Assembly: GCA_934418125.1 (NCBI GenBank) | Contig: CAKRWT010000032.1 | Location: forward strand, 1-25,627 | Length of the DNA stretch: 25,627 bases | Reading direction: 5' to 3' | Origin: an uncultured Lachnospiraceae bacterium | GTDB taxonomy: Bacteria > Bacillota > Clostridia > Lachnospirales > Lachnospiraceae | In this document: piece by piece, positions 1 to 7,872 of the stretch | How positions within the stretch are numbered: the first letter of the stretch is position 1 | Layout: every line of letters begins with the position of its first letter | Translations under genes and position numbers: made by a program | Notes under the pieces: generated by a model | What the model was told of the DNA's origin: nothing | Seen by the model: only the letters and a program-made list of their open reading frames with translations | The model's database searches: none

Positions 1-2
1 GT

Positions 3-86
3 CTGTTGCAGATTGTACTTTCCTGCGTTTTAAGCAGTAATCTGAAAAAGGAAACGCTGGTTGAAAGAATAAGGTATGATGGATAG
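3..86 (+). CDS. possible C-terminal end of an upstream gene (partial)
   Basis: The frame starting at base 3 is open from the window edge to a TAG at 84-86 and reads 27 residues ending in KKETLVERIRYDG. The mix of charged and hydrophobic residues resembles a real protein tail, and a terminator lies about 90 bp downstream, as expected for the end of a transcription unit. The piece is too short to assign a family, and a chance open frame is possible. Confidence 0.3.
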   Translation: MLQIVLSCVLSSNLKKETLVERIRYDG

Positions 87-178
87 CAAGTAATATGTAA
101 TGAACTAGGTCTTAACGAAGAGGAGAAATAGATAACTTCAAGTTTGTAGAATTCAAAAATTTAATATGAAATGTGAGA

Positions 179-217
179 TAGAGCGTATGGAAATAATCTA
201 TACGTTCTATTTTTTTG
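179..217 (+). terminator. rho-independent terminator
   Basis: A 10-bp stem (TAGAGCGTAT at 179-188 with ATACGTTCTA at 200-209, one G-U pair) is followed by a run of eight T. It should end the transcript entering from the left edge, since no gene starts between the edge and this hairpin. Confidence 0.75.
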
Positions 218-456
218 CCTTTTTTGAAAAAGTGATTAAAAAACTATTGACATTTTGTTACTGGAGATACAGGGGGGAGAACCTTGTACAAAAGGGCAGG
301 TTTCCGGAAGATAATTTGTAAAAGATGGCTGTACAAATAAATATTATGTGTTATTATATATTTGTGCCTTTTTGTTTGCCTTGTCACAGAGGAAGAACAG
401 AAAGTAGAAGATAAGAATAACAATTGTTACATAAGTAATGGACTCAGAGGCTACGA
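218..456 (+). other. AT-rich region upstream of the vanY-like gene
   Basis: No gene is supported here. The stretch is AT-rich and should contain the promoter for 457-1512, but no pair of -35 and -10 hexamers has both good sequence and normal spacing. TTGACA at 247-252 has no good -10, and TATTAT at 352-357 has no good -35. No riboswitch or hairpin is evident. Confidence 0.4.
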
Positions 457-1512
457 ATGAAAAAGACATTTCGGGAAAAAATTATATCTAAATTTACAAA
501 ATTAGCCAAAAAGCATAAATTTTTAAAATATCCGATTCTGACAGTTATGTCTTTTATTCTGGGTATCTATTATATTGGACAGCATTTTGCGACCAATGGA
601 AAACGATATGCCAGTGTGGCATTCATCCTTCTTTTCTTTATGAGCAGTTGCAGTTTTTCCTATGCGGTATTTGCCCAACAGACTGGCTTTATCCGGGCAC
701 AGGAAACTTACAGTGCGGTCATAGAGGATTCTGATATCTCCCTGGCGGTGGAAAAGCAGGTAGATACAGAAGGACAGGCAATTATTGAAGAAGAAAATGA
801 CACAGAATACAATATTGATATTACGGAAGACCTGGAAGGAGTAGATTCCTACACTCTGGATGATATTCTGGCAGATGATGCCGAAGAATATGAAACAGAT
901 GCGGATACAACACAGACAGAGGAAGCATCTTATGGATTTGATGAAAATGACTGGCGGCTGGTGTTAATCAATAAGCAGCATCCCATACCGGATGATTACA
1001 GCTTTACGCTGGGAACCATTAAGGGAAGCATGCAGTGTGATGAACGGATTATCGGGGACTTGATGAGCATGCTGCAGGCAGCCAAGGATGATGGGGTAAA
1101 TCTGGCAATCTGTTCACCCTACAGAGATTTGAACCGACAGGAAGTTCTTTTTAATAAGAAGATAACAAATTATATGGGGCAGGGAATGTCCTATATGGAA
1201 GCCTATAAACTGGCATCACAGGCAGTCACAGTTCCGGGAGCCAGTGAACATCAGATAGGTCTTGCGATTGATATTTTCAGTGATACCTATACTTTATTAG
1301 ATGAAGGTTTCGGAGAGACGGAAGCTGGAAAATGGCTGGCAGAGCACAGCTGTGAATATGGCTTTACCCTGCGGTATCCGGAGGGCAAAGAATACATTAC
1401 CAGTATCGAATACGAGCCCTGGCACTTCCGCTATGTGGGAAAGGAAGCAGCCACCGTCATGAAAGAAGAGGGTATCTGCCTGGAGGAATTCTGGGACAAT
1501 TATCTTCGATAA
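457..1512 (+). CDS. VanY-type D-alanyl-D-alanine carboxypeptidase, membrane anchored
   Basis: This 351-aa protein probably removes the terminal D-Ala from peptidoglycan stem peptides outside the membrane, using zinc. The C-terminal half (about 165-350) carries the LAS/VanY motifs: SPYRD at 220-224, SEHQIGLAID at 263-272 and EPWHFRYVG at 320-328. The zinc ligands by family analogy are His265, Asp272 and His323. The N-terminus has a basic stretch and two hydrophobic segments (about 26-42 and 51-72), then a very acidic linker (about 100-160) that may hold the domain off the membrane. The ribosome binding site before ATG 457 is poor (CAGAGG), so the start is less certain than most here. tgt follows after 56 bp with no terminator between. 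Housekeeping wall remodelling is more likely than vancomycin resistance, as no vanR, vanS, vanH or vanX genes are near. Confidence 0.88.
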   Translation: MKKTFREKIISKFTKLAKKHKFLKYPILTVMSFILGIYYIGQHFATNGKRYASVAFILLFFMSSCSFSYAVFAQQTGFIRAQETYSAVIEDSDISLAVEKQVDTEGQAIIEEENDTEYNIDITEDLEGVDSYTLDDILADDAEEYETDADTTQTEEASYGFDENDWRLVLINKQHPIPDDYSFTLGTIKGSMQCDERIIGDLMSMLQAAKDDGVNLAICSPYRDLNRQEVLFNKKITNYMGQGMSYMEAYKLASQAVTVPGASEHQIGLAIDIFSDTYTLLDEGFGETEAGKWLAEHSCEYGFTLRYPEGKEYITSIEYEPWHFRYVGKEAATVMKEEGICLEEFWDNYLR

Positions 1513-1568
1513 GGGTATAGAAACTGACAGACCATAAGAAACAAAACAGAGAAAGACAGGAAAGAAAG

Positions 1569-2702
1569 ATGTATAAAATATTAAAGCAGGAAGGCAGTGC
1601 CAAACGTGCTGAATTCCACACTGTGCACGGAGTCATACAGACTCCGGTATTTATGAATGTGGGAACAGTGGCAGCCATCAAGGGCGCGGTATCCACAGAA
1701 GACCTGGAAGGGATTAAGACACAGGTAGAATTATCGAATACCTACCATCTGCATGTACGTCCCGGCGATAAAGTAATCAAACAGCTTGGAGGACTGCATA
1801 AGTTTATGTCCTGGAACAAGCCAATTTTGACGGATTCCGGCGGCTTTCAGGTTTTTTCCCTGGCAGGACTGCGCAAGATTAAGGAAGAAGGCGTTTATTT
1901 TAATTCGCATATAGATGGGCGCAAGATATTTATGGGACCGGAAGAAAGCATGCAGATTCAGTCTAATCTGGCATCTACCATTGCCATGGCATTTGACGAA
2001 TGTCCTTCCAGTGTGGCAGAACGGAAATATGTGGAAGATTCGGTTGCCAGAACGTCCAGATGGCTGGAACGTTGCAAGAAGGAAATGAACCGGTTAAATG
2101 GTCTGGAGGATACGATTAATAAGAACCAGTTACTGTTTGGAATCAATCAGGGGGCTGTCTATGATGATATCCGGATTGACCATGCAAAGCGTATCTCGGA
2201 ATTAGAGTGTGACGGCTATGCAATTGGTGGTCTGGCAGTGGGGGAGAGCCATGAGCAGATGTACCACATTATAGAAGAAACCATTCCTTATCTGCCAAAG
2301 GACAAACCAACTTATCTGATGGGGGTTGGTACACCAGCAAATATTCTGGAAGCGGTAGAGAGAGGCGTAGACTTCTTTGACTGCGTTTACCCTACCAGAA
2401 ACGGCAGACACGGTCACTTATATACCAATCAGGGTAAAATCAATCTGTTTAATGCCCAATATGAACTGGACAGCAGACCGATTGAGGAGGGCTGTCAGTG
2501 CCCGGCATGCAGACGTTATTCAAGGGCATATATCAGACACTTGCTGAAAGCAAAGGAAATGCTTGGTATGCGGCTGTGTGTACTGCATAATCTGTATTTT
2601 TATAATACCATGATGGAGGAAATCAGGGATGCCCTGGATGCAGGTAACTTTGCTACTTATAAGAAGCAGAAACTGGAAGGAATGATGCAGCAACAGCAGT
2701 AG
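1569..2702 (+). CDS. tgt: queuine tRNA-guanine transglycosylase
   Basis: Tgt exchanges guanine-34 of tRNAs with GUN anticodons for the queuosine precursor preQ1. At 377 aa it has normal bacterial length. The diagnostic elements are present: DSGGFQ at 89-94 with base-recognition Asp89, FDEC at 142-145, GGLAVGE at 220-226, and FFDCVYPTRNGRHG at 269-282, whose Asp271 is the expected nucleophile. A zinc site is formed by Cys309, Cys311, Cys314 and His340. ATG 1569 follows an AGGAAAG ribosome binding site. The gene lies between a wall enzyme and yajC. tgt-yajC adjacency is common in bacteria. queA is not in the window, and no terminator separates tgt from yajC. Confidence 0.97.
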   Translation: MYKILKQEGSAKRAEFHTVHGVIQTPVFMNVGTVAAIKGAVSTEDLEGIKTQVELSNTYHLHVRPGDKVIKQLGGLHKFMSWNKPILTDSGGFQVFSLAGLRKIKEEGVYFNSHIDGRKIFMGPEESMQIQSNLASTIAMAFDECPSSVAERKYVEDSVARTSRWLERCKKEMNRLNGLEDTINKNQLLFGINQGAVYDDIRIDHAKRISELECDGYAIGGLAVGESHEQMYHIIEETIPYLPKDKPTYLMGVGTPANILEAVERGVDFFDCVYPTRNGRHGHLYTNQGKINLFNAQYELDSRPIEEGCQCPACRRYSRAYIRHLLKAKEMLGMRLCVLHNLYFYNTMMEEIRDALDAGNFATYKKQKLEGMMQQQQ

Positions 2703-2760
2703 TGCCTGCAGGAACCAGAAGAGAAGCTGACGGAGCTATGGAATCTTATCGAGAAAACAG

Positions 2761-2789
2761 TTGCGTTTCTGGCATGATTTGTGTATGAT
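2761..2789 (+). promoter_or_regulatory. promoter of yajC
   Basis: TTGCGT at 2761-2766 is separated by 17 bp from TATGAT at 2784-2789, about 43 bp upstream of the yajC start. It would give yajC its own transcript in addition to read-through from tgt. Confidence 0.5.
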
Positions 2790-2818
2790 ATGTTTTAGAC
2801 CAACGAAAGTAACAAATT

Positions 2819-2824
2819 GGAGGA
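2819..2824 (+). promoter_or_regulatory. ribosome binding site that fixes the yajC start
   Basis: GGAGGA lies 7 nt before ATG 2832. An in-frame TTG at 2817 overlaps this site and would lengthen the protein by five residues, but it has no ribosome binding site of its own. Confidence 0.85.
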
Positions 2825-2831
2825 AAATGGA

Positions 2832-3146
2832 ATGGGACTTTTATTAACAGCGGATGCAGCAACAGCTTCCGGCGGTGGAATTATTATGATTCTTTATATT
2901 GTGATTATTATTGCGTTTATGTATTTTATCATGATTCGTCCACAGAAAAAGGAACAGAAGAGAATGGCAGCTATGCTCTCTGAACTGGCAGTTGGAGATG
3001 TAGTACTGACAAGCAGCGGATTCTACGGAATCATAATTGATATTACAGATGATACGGTAATCGTTGAGTTTGGTAATAACAAGAACTGCCGTATTCCAAT
3101 GCAGAAATCCGCAATTCAGCAGGTTGAGAAAGCAGAGACAGAATAA
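2832..3146 (+). CDS. yajC: preprotein translocase subunit YajC
   Basis: YajC is a small single-pass membrane protein that associates with SecDF and the SecYEG translocon. From ATG 2832 it is 104 aa: a short glycine/alanine-rich lead, one membrane segment at about 17-35, then the family hallmark IRPQKKEQ at 35-42. A small domain follows with the typical GDVVLTSSGFYG pattern (55-66) and the IPMQKSAIQQV pattern (88-98). Length and layout match the family. secD and secF are not adjacent. The gene has a promoter at 2761-2789 and a terminator at 3170-3200, so it can be expressed alone. Confidence 0.93.
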   Translation: MGLLLTADAATASGGGIIMILYIVIIIAFMYFIMIRPQKKEQKRMAAMLSELAVGDVVLTSSGFYGIIIDITDDTVIVEFGNNKNCRIPMQKSAIQQVEKAETE

Positions 3147-3169
3147 TACAGAGCTGATAAGACAGAAGG

Positions 3170-3200
3170 AAAGCCGTATCTTTTGGGATGCGGCTTTTTT
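3170..3200 (+). terminator. rho-independent terminator after yajC
   Basis: The stem AAGCCGTATC (3171-3180) with GATGCGGCTT (3187-3196), one G-U pair, is followed by six T. It ends the tgt-yajC transcript 24 bp after the yajC stop. Confidence 0.85.
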
Positions 3201-3201
3201 G

Positions 3202-3225
3202 GTTATGGCGACGAGGAAAATGCAC
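3202..3225 (+). repeat. fragment of a dispersed hairpin repeat
   Basis: These 24 nt are identical to 19374-19397, the first part of the tandem repeat upstream of nrdD. In both places the sequence begins right after the T-tract of a terminator. Beyond 3225 the match decays, so this is a truncated or diverged copy. It lies just upstream of the leuB promoter. Confidence 0.75.
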
Positions 3226-3232
3226 CTGTGTA

Positions 3233-3261
3233 TTGAAATTTATACAAGAATAGTCTATGAT
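3233..3261 (+). promoter_or_regulatory. promoter of the leuB operon
   Basis: TTGAAA at 3233-3238, a 17-bp spacer, then TATGAT at 3256-3261. The predicted transcript starts near 3268 and has a leader of about 87 nt before leuB. That is too short for a T-box, and no leucine-rich leader peptide is visible. Confidence 0.65.
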
Positions 3262-3354
3262 AATAAATAAAATTATGTCAACACTGTACCATAGTAAAGT
3301 GCAGCGGAAGTTGCTACATAATAGTCACGAGGATAGAGAAAAGAGGACAAGAAA

Positions 3355-4440
3355 ATGGAATTAAAAATCACATGTATTCCCGGAGACGGAATTGGTCCGG
3401 AAATTGTTACGGAGGCAAAGAAGGTATTGGATGCCGTGGCAGCAAAATACGGACATGTTATGAATTATACAGATATTCTAATGGGTGGAGCTTCTATTGA
3501 TGTTCATGGAGTACCATTGACAGATGAAGCGATTGCAACTGCAAAGAGTGCAGATGCGGTGCTGATGGGTTCCATTGGTGGAGATACAACGACTTCTCCA
3601 TGGTATAAATTACCTCCTCATTTAAGACCGGAAGCAGGACTTCTGGCAATCAGAAAGGCACTGAACCTGTTTGCCAATTTAAGACCGGCAGTTTTATATG
3701 AAGAACTGGCAGGTGCCTGCCCACTAAAAGAAGAAATTTCCGCAGCCGGCTTTGATATGCTTATCATGCGCGAACTGACCGGTGGTTTATACTTCGGTGA
3801 GAGAAAGACAGAAGAAGTCAATGGGGTAAAGAAAGCTACCGATACCCTGACTTATGACGAGAATGAAATCAGAAGAATTGCCATTAAGGGATTCGATATT
3901 GCCATGAAACGGAAGAAGAAGGTAACAAGCGTAGACAAAGCAAATGTACTGGATTCCTCCAGACTTTGGAGAAGTGTGGTAAATGAAGTGGCAAAGGATT
4001 ATCCGGAAGTTATCGTAGAGCATATGTTGGTAGATAACTGTGCGATGCAGTTAGTGAAGAACCCGGCACAGTTTGATGTTATTTTAACGGAGAATATGTT
4101 TGGGGACATTTTGTCTGATGAAGCAAGTATGGTAACCGGTTCTATCGGTATGCTGGCTTCTGCATCTTTGAATGATTCCAAGTTCGGACTGTATGAGCCG
4201 AGTCATGGTTCTGCACCAGATATTGCAGGAAAAGATATTGCCAATCCGATTGCAACCGTATTATCTGCATCAATGATGTTACGTTACAGCTTTGATTTGG
4301 ACAAGGAAGCCGATGCCATCGATGCAGCGGTAAAGGCAGTTTTAAAAGAGGGTTACCGTACAATCGATATTATGTCTGTGGGCTGTACCCAGGTAGGCTG
4401 CAGCCAGATGGGTGATTTACTGGCAGAACGTATTAAATAA
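3355..4440 (+). CDS. leuB: 3-isopropylmalate dehydrogenase
   Basis: LeuB oxidises and decarboxylates 3-isopropylmalate to 2-oxoisocaproate with NAD+ in leucine synthesis, in the cytoplasm. At 361 aa it has family length. Signatures include GDGIGPE near the N-terminus, the arginine-bearing LFANLRPA segment, [11 protein letters not shown], and [13 protein letters not shown]. The metal-binding region [19 protein letters not shown] and the NAD-binding loop [18 protein letters not shown] follow. The LRPA and RELTGG forms favour isopropylmalate over isocitrate or tartrate as substrate. ATG 3355 follows AGAGGA. leuA, leuC and leuD are not in the window. leuB heads a run that includes ilvD and ilvB, transcribed from the promoter at 3233-3261. 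Confidence 0.96.
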   Translation: MELKITCIPGDGIGPEIVTEAKKVLDAVAAKYGHVMNYTDILMGGASIDVHGVPLTDEAIATAKSADAVLMGSIGGDTTTSPWYKLPPHLRPEAGLLAIRKALNLFANLRPAVLYEELAGACPLKEEISAAGFDMLIMRELTGGLYFGERKTEEVNGVKKATDTLTYDENEIRRIAIKGFDIAMKRKKKVTSVDKANVLDSSRLWRSVVNEVAKDYPEVIVEHMLVDNCAMQLVKNPAQFDVILTENMFGDILSDEASMVTGSIGMLASASLNDSKFGLYEPSHGSAPDIAGKDIANPIATVLSASMMLRYSFDLDKEADAIDAAVKAVLKEGYRTIDIMSVGCTQVGCSQMGDLLAERIK

Positions 4441-4490
4441 GCAGCCTTTTGGAGTGAAAAGAAACTGCGTAATGGAAAAGGTTTTAAAAT

Positions 4491-6095
4491 ATGGAAAAAG
4501 AACGCAAATGGAATAGACTAAACCGGGAAGACATGGTGTTCCTGCTGTTTTTCCTGGTAATGGCGGTCTATTACGGATGGCGGTTGTTTGCACTGACACC
4601 CTGGTATGATGAACTGTATACTTACTATTATTTCATCAGCAGAGGACCTGTCTATGCAGCCATCCACTGGCCTTTACCCAATAACCATGTGGGATATTCG
4701 GTATTGTCCGGTTGCCTGATGTTGTTTGGAAACGCAGCCATTGCATTAAGGGGTGTTTCCTACCTGTCCAGTCTGGCAGCCATGTATCTGTTGTACCAGA
4801 CAGGAAAGAAGCTGTTTGGAAAGGAACTGGCACTGATGCCGGTATTCCTTTTTGCCGGCATGAGTCTGGTAAACCAACTGGCAGTGCAGGGAAGAGGATA
4901 TGCACTGGTAACCTTTTGCTATCTGTTAGCTATCTGGGAACTGTTACAGATAGCAGTGGAACAGAAAGAACGCAAAAGGGATATGCTGTTATTCGGACTT
5001 TCCCTGGTACTGGCATTATGGGCGATACCAAGCAGCGTGTATGTGGTGATTCCTGTCTGCGTGACAGGTGGTCTGTATCTGTTGTTACAGAAAGAATACC
5101 GCAGACTGGGCAGACTAATTGTGATTTCCTTAATCAGTGCATTATGCACGGTAGGATTGTATGGAATCCTGTGGCTGGCGGTAGGCTCTAACCTGTTGAT
5201 GAAAACAGAAGGAAGTGCCTATTACGGACAGGGGCATGTGGCGATTATTTTACATGCACCGGTGCAGGCTGCCCTTACCGGAATCGAGTATATGCTTGCC
5301 ACTCCGTACATTCAGAGTGTGGCAAGGGAAGGGTATCTGCACAATCTGGCAAACTGGATAAAAAATCTGTTGAACTATTATTATACAGGGGCAGCCGTTT
5401 TCTTAGCTGTGATACTGGTTGTGGGTGGTATAACCGCCCTTGTGTGTGTCGGCAAGAAGACCATAAGAAAACAGTACCATGCCGGGGCAGAAAGCCGGTA
5501 TGAGGATTTTACCGAGATTTATCTGGTATGCAGCGTTGTATTGCTTCCCCTGATGCTGATAATACAGGGAGCACTGCCTTATTACCGGGTATTTTCCTTT
5601 GCCGGTGTGGTGGTAGCCATCATGATTACCTGGTTATGGCAAAAGGGCAGGAAATTCAGGAAGGTGGGAAACTACTGGGCAATGGCAGGCTGCGTGTTCA
5701 GCGCGCTGGCAGCCCTGTTACTGTTAAGCTCACCTGCCTACCGGACACCTTACAGTGAGCGGGAAACGGCGATAGAAGATGCTTTGCGGCAGACAAAGAT
5801 AGAGACAGCGGATAAGATTGGAGTTACCGATTGTGACCAGGAATATCTGTTGAAATATTTATATGATATACCACAGGAACGGATGACCAGGAAGGTGGAA
5901 GAGGCAGATGTAGTAGTGGCAGACCGTTATTTGCTTGGAATAGGGAACGGACTGCCGGAAGATGAGAATCCCGATGACTGGAAGCTGTACCTGAGTCAGG
6001 AACAGTTCGGGGAGGCATTGGAGGCAGGAACAATGGTTCCGGTCTATGAGAACGAAAGATTCGTGGTATATGAGAGGAAAACAAAGGCAAATTAG
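4491..6095 (+). CDS. polytopic membrane protein, probable GT-C (ArnT/PMT-like) glycosyltransferase
   Basis: This 534-aa protein has roughly 11-12 hydrophobic segments over residues 14-415, then a soluble tail of about 110 residues. After the first membrane segment comes PWYDELYT (37-44). An acidic DE pair (Asp40-Glu41) in the first extracytoplasmic loop is the hallmark of GT-C enzymes that use polyprenyl-phosphate sugars. ALRGVSYL and GRGYALVTF segments also resemble ArnT/PMT-like proteins. The likely role is transfer of a sugar to an envelope polymer, lipid or protein, but donor and acceptor cannot be read from sequence. It starts 50 bp after leuB with a weak AAAAGG site and precedes ilvD by 74 bp, so it sits inside the branched-chain amino acid block although it has no obvious role there. 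Confidence 0.75.
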   Translation: MEKERKWNRLNREDMVFLLFFLVMAVYYGWRLFALTPWYDELYTYYYFISRGPVYAAIHWPLPNNHVGYSVLSGCLMLFGNAAIALRGVSYLSSLAAMYLLYQTGKKLFGKELALMPVFLFAGMSLVNQLAVQGRGYALVTFCYLLAIWELLQIAVEQKERKRDMLLFGLSLVLALWAIPSSVYVVIPVCVTGGLYLLLQKEYRRLGRLIVISLISALCTVGLYGILWLAVGSNLLMKTEGSAYYGQGHVAIILHAPVQAALTGIEYMLATPYIQSVAREGYLHNLANWIKNLLNYYYTGAAVFLAVILVVGGITALVCVGKKTIRKQYHAGAESRYEDFTEIYLVCSVVLLPLMLIIQGALPYYRVFSFAGVVVAIMITWLWQKGRKFRKVGNYWAMAGCVFSALAALLLLSSPAYRTPYSERETAIEDALRQTKIETADKIGVTDCDQEYLLKYLYDIPQERMTRKVEEADVVVADRYLLGIGNGLPEDENPDDWKLYLSQEQFGEALEAGTMVPVYENERFVVYERKTKAN

Positions 6096-6106
6096 AACGA
6101 AAATCA

Positions 6107-6150
6107 GGAATAAAGATAGAAAGATAAAGGAATAAAGATAGAAAGATAAA
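6107..6150 (+). repeat. two identical 22-bp tandem repeats before ilvD
   Basis: The units 6107-6128 and 6129-6150 are identical. Both are almost pure purine plus T and contain GGAATAAAGATAG. A third, shorter and diverged unit runs into the ilvD ribosome binding site (AAGGAG at 6157-6162). The repeat lies wholly in the gap between the glycosyltransferase stop and ilvD. Confidence 0.85.
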
Positions 6151-6169
6151 GGGATAAAGGAGAAAAAAC

Positions 6170-7840
6170 ATGAGAAGTGACAATGTAAAAGCAGGGGTAC
6201 AGCAGGCACCCCACAGAAGTTTGTTTAATGCATTAGGATTTACAGAAGAAGAGATGAAGAAACCTATGGTTGGTATCGTCAGCTCTTATAATGAGATTGT
6301 ACCGGGGCACATGAACCTGGATAAAATTGTAAATGCGGTAAAATTAGGTGTTGCGGAAGCAGGCGGTGTTCCGGTTGTATTCCCTGCCATTGCAGTCTGT
6401 GATGGTATTGCCATGGGACATATCGGCATGAAGTATTCCCTGGTTACAAGAGATTTGATTGCAGATTCTACCGAATGTATGGCACTGGCACATCAGTTTG
6501 ATGCCCTGGTGATGGTGCCTAACTGTGATAAGAACGTGCCTGGCCTTCTGATGGCGGCAGCCCGCATCAATGTACCTACCGTATTTGTTTCCGGCGGTCC
6601 TATGTTAGCAGGACATGTACACGGACAGAAGAGAAGCTTATCTTCCATGTTTGAAGCAGTAGGTTCCCATGCAGCCGGAAACATGACCGATGAAGAATTA
6701 AAGGAGTTCGAGGAAAAGGTATGCCCTACCTGTGGTTCCTGCTCCGGTATGTATACCGCAAACTCTATGAACTGCCTGACCGAGGCATTGGGTATGGGAC
6801 TTCGTGGAAACGGAACCATTCCGGCAGTTTATTCTGAGAGAATCAAGCTTGCAAAACATGCAGGTATGGCAGTTATGGAATTACTGAAGAAAGACATCCG
6901 TCCAAGGGATATTATGACAAAGGACGCTATTTTAAATGCGCTGACTGTGGATATGGCACTGGGATGCTCCACGAACTCCATGCTTCATCTGCCGGCAATT
7001 GCCCATGAAGTGGGATTTGATTTTGATATTTCCTTTGCTAATGAAATCAGTGAGAAGACACCGAATGTATGTCATCTTGCACCGGCAGGTCCTACTTATA
7101 TGGAAGACCTGAATGAAGCAGGTGGCGTTTATGCTGTTATGAAGGAACTGGCTGATATTGGTTTATTACATACAGACTGTATGACGGTCACAGGGGCTAC
7201 CATTGGCGAGAATATCAAAGATGCTGTGAACCGGAACCCTGAAGTTATCAGAACCGTGGACAATCCATACAGCAAAACCGGTGGACTGGCTGTATTAAAA
7301 GGAAATCTGGCACCGGATGGCAGCGTGGTAAAACGTTCTGCTGTAGTAGAAGAGATGATGGTACACGAAGGACCTGCAAGAGTCTTTGAATGTGAAGAAG
7401 ATGCTATTGCAGCTATCAAAGGTGGCAAAATAGTAGCCGGTGATGTGGTTGTGATTCGTTATGAAGGACCAAAGGGTGGTCCTGGTATGAGAGAAATGTT
7501 AAACCCTACCTCTGCTATTGCCGGTATGGGTCTTGGTTCCAGTGTGGCACTTATCACAGACGGAAGATTCTCCGGTGCATCCCGTGGTGCCTCTATCGGA
7601 CATGTATCTCCGGAAGCAGCAGTAGGCGGTCCGATTGCTCTGGTAGAAGAGGGAGATATTATCAGCATTGATATTCCGAACATGAAACTGAATGTGAAAG
7701 TATCTGATGAAGAAATGGCACAGAGACGTGAAAAATGGCAGCCAAGAGAGCCAAAGGTAACAACCGGTTATCTGGCAAGATACCGTGAGATGGTAACCAG
7801 TGGTAACCGGGGTGCTATTCTGGAGATTCCAAAGAACTAA
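6170..7840 (+). CDS. ilvD: dihydroxy-acid dehydratase
   Basis: IlvD dehydrates 2,3-dihydroxy-isovalerate and 2,3-dihydroxy-3-methylvalerate, the third step of valine and isoleucine synthesis, using an iron-sulfur cluster. The 556-aa length is normal. Key motifs are EIVPGHMNL (42-50), VCDGIAMGH (76-84), NCDKNVPG with Cys119 (118-125), [19 protein letters not shown] with Cys191 (185-203), and later [16 protein letters not shown]. The VPGH form, with no cysteine at the first position, matches the E. coli-like oxygen-sensitive type, which suits an anaerobe; the cluster type is inferred. ATG 6170 follows AAGGAG at 7 nt. ilvB comes 32 bp downstream. Confidence 0.97.
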   Translation: MRSDNVKAGVQQAPHRSLFNALGFTEEEMKKPMVGIVSSYNEIVPGHMNLDKIVNAVKLGVAEAGGVPVVFPAIAVCDGIAMGHIGMKYSLVTRDLIADSTECMALAHQFDALVMVPNCDKNVPGLLMAAARINVPTVFVSGGPMLAGHVHGQKRSLSSMFEAVGSHAAGNMTDEELKEFEEKVCPTCGSCSGMYTANSMNCLTEALGMGLRGNGTIPAVYSERIKLAKHAGMAVMELLKKDIRPRDIMTKDAILNALTVDMALGCSTNSMLHLPAIAHEVGFDFDISFANEISEKTPNVCHLAPAGPTYMEDLNEAGGVYAVMKELADIGLLHTDCMTVTGATIGENIKDAVNRNPEVIRTVDNPYSKTGGLAVLKGNLAPDGSVVKRSAVVEEMMVHEGPARVFECEEDAIAAIKGGKIVAGDVVVIRYEGPKGGPGMREMLNPTSAIAGMGLGSSVALITDGRFSGASRGASIGHVSPEAAVGGPIALVEEGDIISIDIPNMKLNVKVSDEEMAQRREKWQPREPKVTTGYLARYREMVTSGNRGAILEIPKN

Positions 7841-7872
7841 GAAGAAAAGATACAGATGCGGAGGAGCAGATA

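Noticed and set aside
166..321. 51-codon open frame on + starting MKCEIERMEI
   Set aside because: It runs straight through the terminator at 179-217, has no ribosome binding site and has low-complexity, Phe-rich content.
457..1512. Vancomycin resistance determinant
   Set aside because: Only a VanY-like carboxypeptidase is present; the sensor, regulator, ligase and VanX genes are absent nearby.
3262..3354. T-box or leucine attenuator before leuB
   Set aside because: The leader is only about 87 nt, with no T-box sequence, no terminator/antiterminator pair and no leucine-rich leader peptide.
4712..5191. 159-codon open frame inside the glycosyltransferase gene
   Set aside because: It lies in another frame of a well-supported membrane protein gene, has no ribosome site and has unnatural residue content.
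5824..6209. Overlapping minus-strand open frames of 116-119 codons at the glycosyltransferase-ilvD junction
   Set aside because: They arise from antisense reading of the purine-rich tandem repeat, have Ser/Phe/Leu low complexity and no start signals.
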